Below, piece after piece: positions 9,042 to 16,829 of a stretch of 43,361 bases of DNA. The notes beneath the pieces are model-generated. The model searched no databases. It was given only the letters and a program-made list of their open reading frames with translations, and had not been told where the DNA came from. Made by a program: the position numbers and the translations under genes. The DNA comes from CAZBEL01 sp964628055. Lineage in GTDB: Bacteria > Fidelibacterota > Marinisomatia > Marinisomatales > TCS56. Location of the stretch: assembly GCA_964628055.1 (NCBI GenBank), contig CAZVNL010000021.1, positions 1-43,361 of the forward strand, given 5' to 3'. Position 1 is the stretch's first letter. Each line of letters opens with the position of its first letter.

Positions 9042-9084
9042 TTGAATTTCCTCCCTGAAGGAAGTAAATTTATCGTCGATAAAT
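9042..9084 (+). promoter_or_regulatory. Candidate promoter with overlapping 17-bp palindrome
   Basis: A -35-like TTGAAT (9042-9047) is followed after exactly 17 bases by a -10-like TAAATT (9065-9070). A perfect odd-centred palindrome, ATTTATCGTCGATAAAT (9068-9084), begins inside the -10 box and covers the expected transcription start near 9077. That is a typical operator position. The CpoB/YbgF-like gene starts 25 bases further on. Each box matches the sigma-70 consensus at only four of six positions, so the promoter is tentative; the palindrome is exact. Confidence 0.45.
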
Positions 9085-9109
9085 CGTTATAAAAGAGCCC
9101 ATTAAGCCT

Positions 9110-9934
9110 ATGAAAACACACTCTCGTCCCCCGTATTTAGTCTATTTTAGCCTCCTGCTTTTGGTGTTGGGAAGTCTCCCTGCCCAGGAAAGCGTGAACC
9201 GGGAATTGAAGCGCCTCAACGCCAAGATCGATCGCGAACGCGTGCGTATCGATTCTTTGGATGCCCAGATCAGAATTCTGCTCCCCGATTTGAAGAATAC
9301 TTTGCAAGCCACGGTAGAAGCGAAAAAACAGACTGACTCGGTGGCAATCCTGCTCATTAACCGGATCAACACGCTACAGAATAAAATTCGCATCCTGGAG
9401 GATAAGGCCGCCTATACGGATAGCACCAACTTTGAAATCCTGGCCAAATTGGTCATGGTGGAGGATAAGATTGTCACCCTGACGAATAGTTTTACGGAGA
9501 TGTACAACTTGAAATCTGGCAAAGAAGAAATCTCCTCCACCGCCAAGATCAACCCCATGGAATACAAGCGCCGCTACTTGGAAAGTTTGACTAATTACCA
9601 AAACGGGAATTATGAAGCGGCCATGAAAGGCTTTTCCGAATTGGTGGTTAGTGATCCCATGCACGAGTTAGCCGATAATAGCCAGTATTGGTTGGCGGAG
9701 TGTTATTATTCCCAAAAGAATTTTAAACGCTCCATTTTAGAGTTCGAGAAAGTCTTTACTTTCCCCGGTACCGATAAGGATGATGACGCCCAGTTGAAAC
9801 TGGGTTTGGCCTATCAGAGTATGGGGAATTTGGAGAAAGCCCGCGAGGAGTATCAACGTCTCATCGACTATTTCCCCGGCAGTGAATATTACACCAAAGC
9901 CAAGGAAGCTTTAAAACAGTTGAAAATCGAGTAA
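9110..9934 (+). CDS. Periplasmic coiled-coil/TPR protein, CpoB (YbgF)-like
   Basis: Probable periplasmic scaffold similar to CpoB/YbgF, which in other bacteria links Tol-Pal to peptidoglycan synthesis. The 274-residue protein has a signal peptide (about residues 1-25, ending near LPAQE), a long charged coiled coil (about 28-135) and C-terminal TPR repeats of the YbgF type (YLESLTNYQNGNYEAAMKGF, DNSQYWLAECYYSQKNF, AQLKLGLAYQSMGNLEKA). It lies between rodA and a group of envelope genes behind its own possible promoter. No tolA, tolB or pal gene is in the window, so the Tol link is inferred from the fold; BamD-like TPR proteins are the nearest alternative. Confidence 0.78.
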   Translation: MKTHSRPPYLVYFSLLLLVLGSLPAQESVNRELKRLNAKIDRERVRIDSLDAQIRILLPDLKNTLQATVEAKKQTDSVAILLINRINTLQNKIRILEDKAAYTDSTNFEILAKLVMVEDKIVTLTNSFTEMYNLKSGKEEISSTAKINPMEYKRRYLESLTNYQNGNYEAAMKGFSELVVSDPMHELADNSQYWLAECYYSQKNFKRSILEFEKVFTFPGTDKDDDAQLKLGLAYQSMGNLEKAREEYQRLIDYFPGSEYYTKAKEALKQLKIE

Positions 9935-9940
9935 GCGCCC

Positions 9941-10765
9941 GTGAAGCTATTCTATCTTACTACCGAAATCATTCCCTTTGCTAATACCTGTTCCCTGGCC
10001 CCTTTTTCCACCAAGGTCCCCCTGGTTCTGCAAGGAATGGGGCACGATATTCGTACCATCATCCCCAAGTACGGTTATGTGAGCGAACGTAAGTACATCG
10101 TACGTGAAGTCATTCGCTTACGGGAGATTCCCTTCCAATTCAATGGAGAAGATGTTACCGTGTCGGCGAAGAGCGCTTTTATTCCCAAAACGCGGGTACA
10201 GGTGTACTTCATGGAAGACAACCATTGGTTCAAGCCGTTGACCAATTTGATCTACAAATCCAAAAATGGTCGGATACTTTCCGATAACGATATTCGCTTT
10301 GCCTTCTTCAACGAAGGGACCTTAGCGATCCTACCCCATTTATTCTGGAAACCGGATATTATCCTTTGCAATGGTTGGCAATCGGCCTTTCTCCCGGCAA
10401 TTTATCACCAACAGTATGCCAGTCAGGAATTCTATGCCGGTATAAAAACCGTGTTAATTATCCACCAGTTAGATGCTGACTACACTACTTTCTCCGACAT
10501 AGCCTTCAGGAGCATTGGATTGGAACTACCTGCTGCAATGGAAAATGGCACCGTCAATGCCTACGTTGCCGCGGCCGAGTTTGCCGATATGATTATTGTC
10601 CTGGATACCCCCACCAATAAGCTAACTGAGCAAGTTCTGAAAATCCCGGCTATGAACCAGTACAAAGAAAAATTGACTGCCATATCTGTTTCTGCGGATG
10701 AAAATCCAGATTATCAACAGGTTGCTACAGACTTGGACGTATCTTTGCAGAAACTTATTGACTGA
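9941..10765 (+). CDS. Glycogen/starch synthase N-terminal domain (GT5)-only protein
   Basis: Resembles only the first Rossmann domain of GT5 glycogen synthases, such as the N-terminus MKLFYLTTEIIPFANT and GHDIRTIIPKYGYV, NDNDIRFAFFNEG-like and DIILCNGWQSAFLPA. At 274 residues it ends before the second (GT-B C-terminal) domain that holds most of the ADP-glucose site. The normal lysine-glycine-glycine signature (KxGGL) near residue 15 reads NTCSL here. It is therefore unlikely to be an ordinary glycogen synthase and may be a binding or regulatory protein. Bacteroidetes carry similar short GT5-like proteins, as I recall. It starts with GTG six bases after the CpoB-like gene, and the downstream gene is a lipoprotein. 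Confidence 0.7.
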   Translation: MKLFYLTTEIIPFANTCSLAPFSTKVPLVLQGMGHDIRTIIPKYGYVSERKYIVREVIRLREIPFQFNGEDVTVSAKSAFIPKTRVQVYFMEDNHWFKPLTNLIYKSKNGRILSDNDIRFAFFNEGTLAILPHLFWKPDIILCNGWQSAFLPAIYHQQYASQEFYAGIKTVLIIHQLDADYTTFSDIAFRSIGLELPAAMENGTVNAYVAAAEFADMIIVLDTPTNKLTEQVLKIPAMNQYKEKLTAISVSADENPDYQQVATDLDVSLQKLID

Positions 10766-10790
10766 TCTCTCGTTCTCGTTTTAAAAACCC

Positions 10791-12041
10791 ATGTCAACGT
10801 TTCTCCATCATCTGTTATTACTGACGTCTACCCTCCTGGCGTCATTGTTTGTAGCCTGTACCGAAGAACCGTTGAACGCTGATCTTTCCGGAGATACGTT
10901 CACCATCAAAGATACTTTACTGGCGAATATCGATGGTTTTACTTATCAAGTTCCACCTGAGATGGGTATTGATAAGCACTTGTATTTGGGGAAATACAAT
11001 GGGTTTAACAATCCCTTTGCGCTTTTAAAAATGAATATCTATTCCGTCGAGAACCCCAACTTTACCTGGACCCATCTTTTAGACTCCACCATTACTATTG
11101 GAAATATCGATAGCGCTTATTTTACCTTTACCTATGATGATTCTCTTTTTAATGCCGAGGCCAGGTTCCAGTTGTATTATTTCCCCAACGGGCCGGATTC
11201 TATTTTTTCGGAAAAGGCTTCCAATTTTAACAATATACAACTCGCCCCGCTCATTGATGAGGCCGAGCTAATCGAGGAACGATCGATTCAGGATGACTCA
11301 GCCTCCATCTTCCTCCGTTTTTCCCTAAAAGATAAGTTGCCAAATTTGCTGGACACTACCGGGCAGGGTCCCAATCACGTTTTTCTCCTCACTTACGACT
11401 CAACCACCACCGAATTATTTTCCTTTAAAAGTAGTGAAAGTTTGACTGGCAGACCGGAGATTAGCGTTTATTACCGGCGTCAGTTGGTGGCCGATACTAC
11501 CGATACCACCACGGCGCCTTTTGATACTTTATTTCATACCTTCGTCCCAATGGCCGATTTGTCAATTCTCATTCCACCACCCGTTGCCCAGGAGGATACC
11601 ACAACCTGTTGTGCAGTCAGTCGGGGGATGGGGCTAAAAACCATTATTTTCTTGCCGGAATTGGATTCGTTAGACTTGCCTGGGGAAGCCACGATTCATA
11701 AAGCAGAACTCACTTTTTTTAATCGTGATACCATCACTGACTATGGCTTTTACCTTTATCCCTTACTGGATTCGGTGGACCTTGCCCAGTTTAGTCTTAC
11801 GGATGATTACGACGTGGAACCCACTTTAGGTTCTTTCGCAAAAGTTACCGAGAATGGTCTGGTCACCATGGAGATAAAAGGGTTTATTCAGCGCTACCTT
11901 TTTCAGGACGTAGGCAACCTGGGTCTCAAACTGGAGTCCACTTCGCAGAATGATCCTTTTGAAATTGTGCATTTGAGCCTCTCTGAATCGGATTCCCTGT
12001 TTCCTGAACCGCGCTTAGTCATTCAGTATGTGGCGCCGTAA
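10791..12041 (+). CDS. Putative secreted lipoprotein, DUF4270/DNRLRE-like
   Basis: No function recognised. The 416-residue protein has a signal sequence with a possible lipobox (LFVAC, Cys about residue 23), so it is probably anchored to a membrane after export. The body is rich in short beta strands and in Thr, Ser and Asp. The C-terminal third contains TIHKAELTFFNRDT, IKGFIQRYLFQ and PEPRLVIQYVAP, a pattern like DNRLRE or the DUF4270 lipoproteins of Bacteroidetes that end in a 'PRL-x-I-x-Y' strand. It follows the GT5-like gene by 25 bases and overlaps the next gene by 14 bases, so the three are probably cotranscribed. Assignment to DUF4270 is from the general look, not from an alignment. 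Confidence 0.6.
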   Translation: MSTFLHHLLLLTSTLLASLFVACTEEPLNADLSGDTFTIKDTLLANIDGFTYQVPPEMGIDKHLYLGKYNGFNNPFALLKMNIYSVENPNFTWTHLLDSTITIGNIDSAYFTFTYDDSLFNAEARFQLYYFPNGPDSIFSEKASNFNNIQLAPLIDEAELIEERSIQDDSASIFLRFSLKDKLPNLLDTTGQGPNHVFLLTYDSTTTELFSFKSSESLTGRPEISVYYRRQLVADTTDTTTAPFDTLFHTFVPMADLSILIPPPVAQEDTTTCCAVSRGMGLKTIIFLPELDSLDLPGEATIHKAELTFFNRDTITDYGFYLYPLLDSVDLAQFSLTDDYDVEPTLGSFAKVTENGLVTMEIKGFIQRYLFQDVGNLGLKLESTSQNDPFEIVHLSLSESDSLFPEPRLVIQYVAP

Positions 12042-13296
12042 CACACTTCTGTTTCTGGGATTACTCCTCGTGGGATTCTTACCCGCTCAAACTAGTTTAA
12101 ACGCTTATGGGTTGGGCTTTGAATCGTGGGCTTTTGACGCGGCGAGTTTGGGCGCCGGCAATTCGGGATTATTGCCTTTGTACCAGGAAGGGGTTTCTCT
12201 GAGTAATCCCACAACCTGGCAAAAGTTGCGGTTTGTGTTGATCTCTACCACCTATGGAGGTCAGGAAGTTCGGGATACTCGTAGCAATGCCCTTAATGGG
12301 TTGTCCTTCCTGGATCGTATTGCATTTATCATGCCAATTAAAAATAAATATGCCTGGGGTTTTTCGGTAAAGCCGCTCTATAATTTAAAATTTTCGTTTG
12401 TGGATGATAGTGAACCGGTTATCTTGCTGGAAGATACGGTTCAGACCCAAAAGTCCATTTCCAGTGAGGGGGGCATCTCTACCTTTAATACGACCTTCAG
12501 TTTCCCGATTACCAAAGAGGAGACCGCCGCTTTTACCATCGATTGGCTGTTTGGCTCTAATCGCAGACAATACATGTATTTATTGGATAACACTACTTAT
12601 CTTTACTTCCATCGGAATGTCTATTCGGGCTCTCAGCTAAACGTGTATTTGATGTCGACCCGTTTTCAGTTGGCCAGTATCCCGGCGACTTTATATTCTG
12701 CAGTGAAATTGGCCCTTAATCCCCTACAAGTACGCCATTATTCCTTTCAGCCCTTTGAGGACGCAAACGGTGACGGGGTTCACGATTATGGGGACTTTCC
12801 CAATCCCTCCGATCTGCCAGTAGTTGAAGGTCAAGTTTTTACCGGTTTGCATCGGTTTTTCCAATTTAGTTTTGGAACCGACGTGAACGTTCGGGAGCGG
12901 ATACACATCCTCTTCGAAGGATCGGTCCATAAAAATAAGATCAATAAACCGGATTTGGTGGCCTTATTTCCCCAGTATCCCGATTTCAGTAGCCGTTGGA
13001 GTGTCGGGGGCGTTCAATTTTCCCGTAAAATCCCCCGAGCCTGGTACGATCGCTTCAATTTCCGTGGGGGACTTTATTATCAATATCGTCACTTCTATCC
13101 TTTGGATGTAGGCATGAATGAATATGGGATATCTTTGGGATTTGGGCTTAATTTTGGTGCCACGAATAACCAGATAGACGTGGGTTTTCTGTGGGGAAGA
13201 AGAACAAGTCCCCTACCCATTGAGGAGAACTTCAGACAGTTAAATGTGAGTCTGAGCCTTGGAGATGTATGGTTCGTAAAAAGGAGAGCGCGATAA
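12028..13296 (+). CDS. Putative outer-membrane beta-barrel protein
   Basis: Function not recognised. The 422-residue protein has a signal peptide ending near FLPAQ (residue 20). It then has alternating amphipathic strands, many aromatic residues and the PorV/FadL-like opening LGAGNSGLLPLYQEGVSLSNPTTWQ. The last strands (GISLGFGLNFG, IDVGFLWGRR, LNVSLSLGDVWF) fit a barrel C-terminus ending soon after a final aromatic residue. Asp-rich loops, such as DANGDGVHDYGDFP near residue 248, look able to bind Ca2+. The ATG at 12028 overlaps the lipoprotein gene by 14 bases. It is probably an outer-membrane partner of the lipoprotein, by position only. Confidence 0.65.
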   Translation: MWRRNTLLFLGLLLVGFLPAQTSLNAYGLGFESWAFDAASLGAGNSGLLPLYQEGVSLSNPTTWQKLRFVLISTTYGGQEVRDTRSNALNGLSFLDRIAFIMPIKNKYAWGFSVKPLYNLKFSFVDDSEPVILLEDTVQTQKSISSEGGISTFNTTFSFPITKEETAAFTIDWLFGSNRRQYMYLLDNTTYLYFHRNVYSGSQLNVYLMSTRFQLASIPATLYSAVKLALNPLQVRHYSFQPFEDANGDGVHDYGDFPNPSDLPVVEGQVFTGLHRFFQFSFGTDVNVRERIHILFEGSVHKNKINKPDLVALFPQYPDFSSRWSVGGVQFSRKIPRAWYDRFNFRGGLYYQYRHFYPLDVGMNEYGISLGFGLNFGATNNQIDVGFLWGRRTSPLPIEENFRQLNVSLSLGDVWFVKRRAR

Positions 13297-13298
13297 TT

Positions 13299-14579
13299 AT
13301 GAAAATAGTGCAAACAAAATCAAGTCAGGGATACAAACTCCTGGGTCTATCTTTAATAGCCCTATTTGTAGCGATGTGTGTTCCGCCACAAGCAACAACC
13401 GAAGCCGATGAAGCAGCCACTCAGCAGGCTTATCTTGATTCCCTCCGGGAAGTCCTCTGCCCCCGAAAGATGAGTAGCGCCGCCGAGTACTATAAAAACC
13501 ACGCTTGGGAAGCGACAGTCAGGGTTTATCGTGAAATAATCGACTTAGGCTGCGACAAGGAGAATCCCGAAGAGGTTTACCAGTTTTTCGCCATCGCTTA
13601 CGAACAATTAGGGAAATTTGATAGCGCAGAATATGTGCTGTTAAAGGGGTTACAGTTGTTACCCGATAACGTGGATTTGCGGAAACGACTGGCCTACGCC
13701 TATCAAAAACAGGGCAAAATTGAACAACAGATCATCGAATACAGCCGACTGGCAAAAATGTTACCCAATGATCTGGAGACGAAAATAGAATTGGCTAAAC
13801 TATACAAAACCAAGGGGGCTTACGAGGATCAGATCGATATTCTACGACAGGCCTTGGAGATTGACCCCACCAATGATGTTTTACAGGGTGAAATTGCCCG
13901 TGCTTATGAATTAAGCGGACGGGATCCTCTGGAAATCTATGGAGAACGGTTCAAAAATAATCCCGATAATGTGTCTTATGGCCTGGATTATGCCGAACGG
14001 CTAATTGCCGTAGAACGCTACGACGAAGCTCTCGATGTATTGAAACAGGTCTTGAGTATTGATAAAACCAGCAAGTTGGCTTACCGAAAGTTGGGTCAAA
14101 CCTATGTCCATGCCAACCAGTTGGATGAAGCTTCGGCCGCTTTTGAAGAGTTGTTTAAGTTAGATCCTCGTGATTATAATGTTGCCATAAAAGTCTCGGA
14201 AGTGAACATGGAAAACCGTAATTATGGTAAAGCCTTCCGATGGGCGGAAAAGGCCGTGGCTTTGTCAAACTCCGGGGATGCCTATGGCCAGAAAGGTGAT
14301 GTGTATTTCAAAGCCTTTCAAAATTGCCGTACCTCCGACATCTCCCTGGACGATCGCATTGTAGCCACGTTAGCGTACAATAATTTCCTGAAAGCCGAGG
14401 AATTGGGAAACAAACGTTTCCGACGTTCTTTACAGTGGATCAAGGACAATGAAGTTCTTTTCGGGAAAGCGCAATGGTTTATGCTCGACGAGGATCAAAA
14501 AAATAAAGGCTATTTAAAACCGACTGGCTCCTGCTATGATTGGATAGAGGAGAAATTGTCTAAAGATCCTCAGTGGTAA
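13299..14579 (+). CDS. TPR-repeat protein, probably exported
   Basis: Protein-protein interaction scaffold of unknown role. The 426-residue protein has an N-terminal hydrophobic segment (about residues 14-31, KLLGLSLIALFVAMC), which may be a signal peptide with Cys as lipid anchor. Multiple TPR helices follow from about residue 48, including YQFFAIAYEQLGKFDSAEYV, RLAYAYQKQGKIEQQI and AYRKLGQTYVHANQLDEASA. I chose the ATG at 13299, three bases after the upstream stop and with AAGGAG at 13280-13285 ahead of it; an in-frame ATG at 13269 would add ten residues overlapping the barrel gene. It closes the operon and lies directly before glyA. Confidence 0.75.
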   Translation: MKIVQTKSSQGYKLLGLSLIALFVAMCVPPQATTEADEAATQQAYLDSLREVLCPRKMSSAAEYYKNHAWEATVRVYREIIDLGCDKENPEEVYQFFAIAYEQLGKFDSAEYVLLKGLQLLPDNVDLRKRLAYAYQKQGKIEQQIIEYSRLAKMLPNDLETKIELAKLYKTKGAYEDQIDILRQALEIDPTNDVLQGEIARAYELSGRDPLEIYGERFKNNPDNVSYGLDYAERLIAVERYDEALDVLKQVLSIDKTSKLAYRKLGQTYVHANQLDEASAAFEELFKLDPRDYNVAIKVSEVNMENRNYGKAFRWAEKAVALSNSGDAYGQKGDVYFKAFQNCRTSDISLDDRIVATLAYNNFLKAEELGNKRFRRSLQWIKDNEVLFGKAQWFMLDEDQKNKGYLKPTGSCYDWIEEKLSKDPQW

Positions 14580-14593
14580 AGGGGTGACTTCCC

Positions 14594-15907
14594 CTGAGCT
14601 CCCCGGCCTATAAATATCTTCGGGACTCTGATCCCGAGCTGTACCGTGTGCTTATGGGTGAGATTGAGCGGGAGGATTTTACCCTGGAGTTAATTGCCTC
14701 GGAGAACTTCGTCAGTTACCCTGTGTTAGAGATTGCCGGGGGAGTCATGACGAATAAATATGCTGAAGGCTACCCTGGGCGCCGTTATTACGGGGGATGC
14801 GAGTTTGTAGATGTTGCCGAGGATTTAGCCCGGGAACGGGCGAAAAAACTGTTTGGCGCCGAGTATGTAAACGTCCAGCCACACTCCGGTTCCCAGGCCA
14901 ACATGGCGGCTCTCATGACTTTCGTGAAACCCGGCGATACGATTATGGGATTAGATCTGGCGCACGGGGGACACCTGACCCACGGTAGTCCGGTGAATTT
15001 TTCGGGGAAACTCTACCGAATTGTGCCCTACCACGTTCATCGGGAAACGGGCAGAGTGGATTTTGTAGAACTACGTCAATTGGCTCGGGATCATCGACCG
15101 AAGCTCATAATCTGTGGCGGGAGCGCCTATCCCCGGTATATTGAATTCGAACAGTTTCGTGAAGTGGCAGACGAAGTGGGGGCTTTTCTCATGGCCGATA
15201 TCGCTCATCCAGCCGGGTTGGTGGCCACGGGGTTACATCCCTCTCCAATGCCTTACTGTGATGTGATTACGTCCACCACCCACAAGACGTTGCGTGGGCC
15301 TCGGGGAGGCCTTATCATGATGGGTACTGACCGGGAGAATCCCTGGGGGATCGTGGCCCCCAAGTCAGGGCGCGTAAAACGCCTATCAGAACTATTGGAT
15401 TCCGCCGTAATGCCAGGCGTCCAGGGGGGGCCCTTGATGCATATTATCGCTGCCAAAGCGGTGGCTTTTGGAGAAGCCCTCCAACCAACTTTTAAACTTT
15501 ACGCGGAACAAATTGTTAAGAATGCCAAGGCCATGGCCGACGCTTTCCTGTCTTTGGATTATCAACTCGTCTCTAACGGGACCGACACCCATTTGGTCCT
15601 TATTGATCTCACCAATAAAAACATTACCGGCAAAGCGGCCGAAAAGGCCTTGGAAGCAGCGGGGATTACTGTCAATAAAAATATGGTCCCCTTTGACGAA
15701 CGAAGTCCTTTTATCACCAGCGGAATCAGGATCGGAACACCAGCGGTAACAACGCGGGGGATGGGAGTAAATGAAATGCGCCATATCGTGTCCTTAATTG
15801 ACCAGGTGCTCATGAACATTGATGATGCTTCCGTTCGCCAGTCAGTGGAGCTGGAAGTAAAACAACTGTGTTCTGAATTTCCTTTATATCGTGAACTTCG
15901 CGATTAA
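14594..15907 (+). CDS. glyA: Serine hydroxymethyltransferase, apparent CTG start
   Basis: PLP enzyme that interconverts serine and glycine while charging tetrahydrofolate with a one-carbon unit; cytoplasmic. Motifs are textbook: ELIASENFVS, TNKYAEGYPGRRYYGG, VNVQPHSGSQANMA, DIAHPAGLV and the PLP lysine in STTHKTLRGPRGG. A GTG at 14648 would leave only 13 residues before ELIASENF, while E. coli GlyA has about 30. Upstream of that GTG the same frame encodes YLRDSDPELYRV, which matches the SHMT N-terminal helix. The frame has a stop at 14585-14587 and the only start-like codon beyond the helix is CTG at 14594, preceded by AGGGG at 14580-14584. I therefore place the start there (437 residues). 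ATG or TTG starts are absent in this stretch. Confidence 0.95.
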   Translation: MSSPAYKYLRDSDPELYRVLMGEIEREDFTLELIASENFVSYPVLEIAGGVMTNKYAEGYPGRRYYGGCEFVDVAEDLARERAKKLFGAEYVNVQPHSGSQANMAALMTFVKPGDTIMGLDLAHGGHLTHGSPVNFSGKLYRIVPYHVHRETGRVDFVELRQLARDHRPKLIICGGSAYPRYIEFEQFREVADEVGAFLMADIAHPAGLVATGLHPSPMPYCDVITSTTHKTLRGPRGGLIMMGTDRENPWGIVAPKSGRVKRLSELLDSAVMPGVQGGPLMHIIAAKAVAFGEALQPTFKLYAEQIVKNAKAMADAFLSLDYQLVSNGTDTHLVLIDLTNKNITGKAAEKALEAAGITVNKNMVPFDERSPFITSGIRIGTPAVTTRGMGVNEMRHIVSLIDQVLMNIDDASVRQSVELEVKQLCSEFPLYRELRD

Positions 15908-16829
15908 TTCCCTGTTTCCACCGCTCATTAAAACCACACAATCGTACCACCAGCGAACGCCCCTCAAACTGTTCCTCGCGGGGAGTATGGCCATAATCAT
16001 AACGGTCAACTCCGCCTGTAGTTCGGCGTATGTTTTTAATCATTGTCCCACCACGGCCCAAAAGGTTTACCAAACCAAGTTAAAATCTCTGGAACGGCGT
16101 ATTAACAAACACCCCGACCGCCAGAAACTTCTTCTGGAAGCGACAACCCTTTATACTCAATATGCCTATGCGTTTTTAGTGGAACAGGCGGATCGCGTTG
16201 CGTTGGAAGATTATCATTCCGCCAGGCGTTTGTATAAAGAGGCCTTGCATTATTTCCAGTCAGCCATTGATTACGGGACAACAGCTTTAGAGCGACGTTA
16301 TCCCACCTATAGGGAATGGTTGAAAGATACTACCATCGCCACTCCACCGTTCACCGTTGATGATGTTCCCGCGCTATATTGGCTCGCCGCTGCCTATGGG
16401 GGGGCCATCAGTTCCAGCCGGGGGGATCCAAGTTGGTTGGTTCATTTTCCTAAAATTGGATTTCTCTTAGAGGAAGCGTTGAAATTGGACCCCAATTGGA
16501 ATAAAGGGGCCTTATATTCTGCCATGATTGCCTACACGATAAAAAGGTCTGATCCCGTTGTGAACCGCCATGAAATTGCCCGTGAATATTTTCAAAAGGC
16601 GGTCGCTGCTTCGGAAGGTCGCAGCGCAAGTCCCTACGTTGTGTATGCGGAATCGGTTTTAATCAGTGAACAAGATCGCACCAACTTCATAAAGCAATTG
16701 GAGTCGGTTTTACGAATGGACGTACGTGACGATAAAGAATTACAGTTAACCAACATTATAGCTCAGAAACGGGCAGCCTGGCTGTTGGATCATGTAGACG
16801 AATTTTTTATTGAAGAAGTGATTAAATGA
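15891..16829 (+). CDS. TRAP transporter TatT component family lipoprotein
   Basis: Helical, TPR-like accessory protein of the TatT family (TRAP transporter T-component), which in Treponema pallidum forms a complex with the DctP-like partner. The 312-residue protein shows a hydrophobic export segment ending at Cys43 (TVNSACSS, an atypical lipobox with Asn at -3). Alpha-helical repeats follow, with family-like sequences YHSARRLYKEALHYFQSAI, PALYWLAAAYGGAISSSRGD and LLEEALKLDPNWNKGALY. The GTG start at 15891 overlaps glyA by 17 bases; the next start is ATG at 15987, which would remove the basic N-region of the signal. The stop overlaps the dctP-like start by four bases, so the TRAP genes are coupled. 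Confidence 0.82.
   Translation: MNFAINSLFPPLIKTTQSYHQRTPLKLFLAGSMAIIITVNSACSSAYVFNHCPTTAQKVYQTKLKSLERRINKHPDRQKLLLEATTLYTQYAYAFLVEQADRVALEDYHSARRLYKEALHYFQSAIDYGTTALERRYPTYREWLKDTTIATPPFTVDDVPALYWLAAAYGGAISSSRGDPSWLVHFPKIGFLLEEALKLDPNWNKGALYSAMIAYTIKRSDPVVNRHEIAREYFQKAVAASEGRSASPYVVYAESVLISEQDRTNFIKQLESVLRMDVRDDKELQLTNIIAQKRAAWLLDHVDEFFIEEVIK

Noticed and set aside
15392..15784. Minus-strand frame of 130 codons within glyA
   Set aside because: The + strand is clearly serine hydroxymethyltransferase; the opposite frame shows no motif or start signal.
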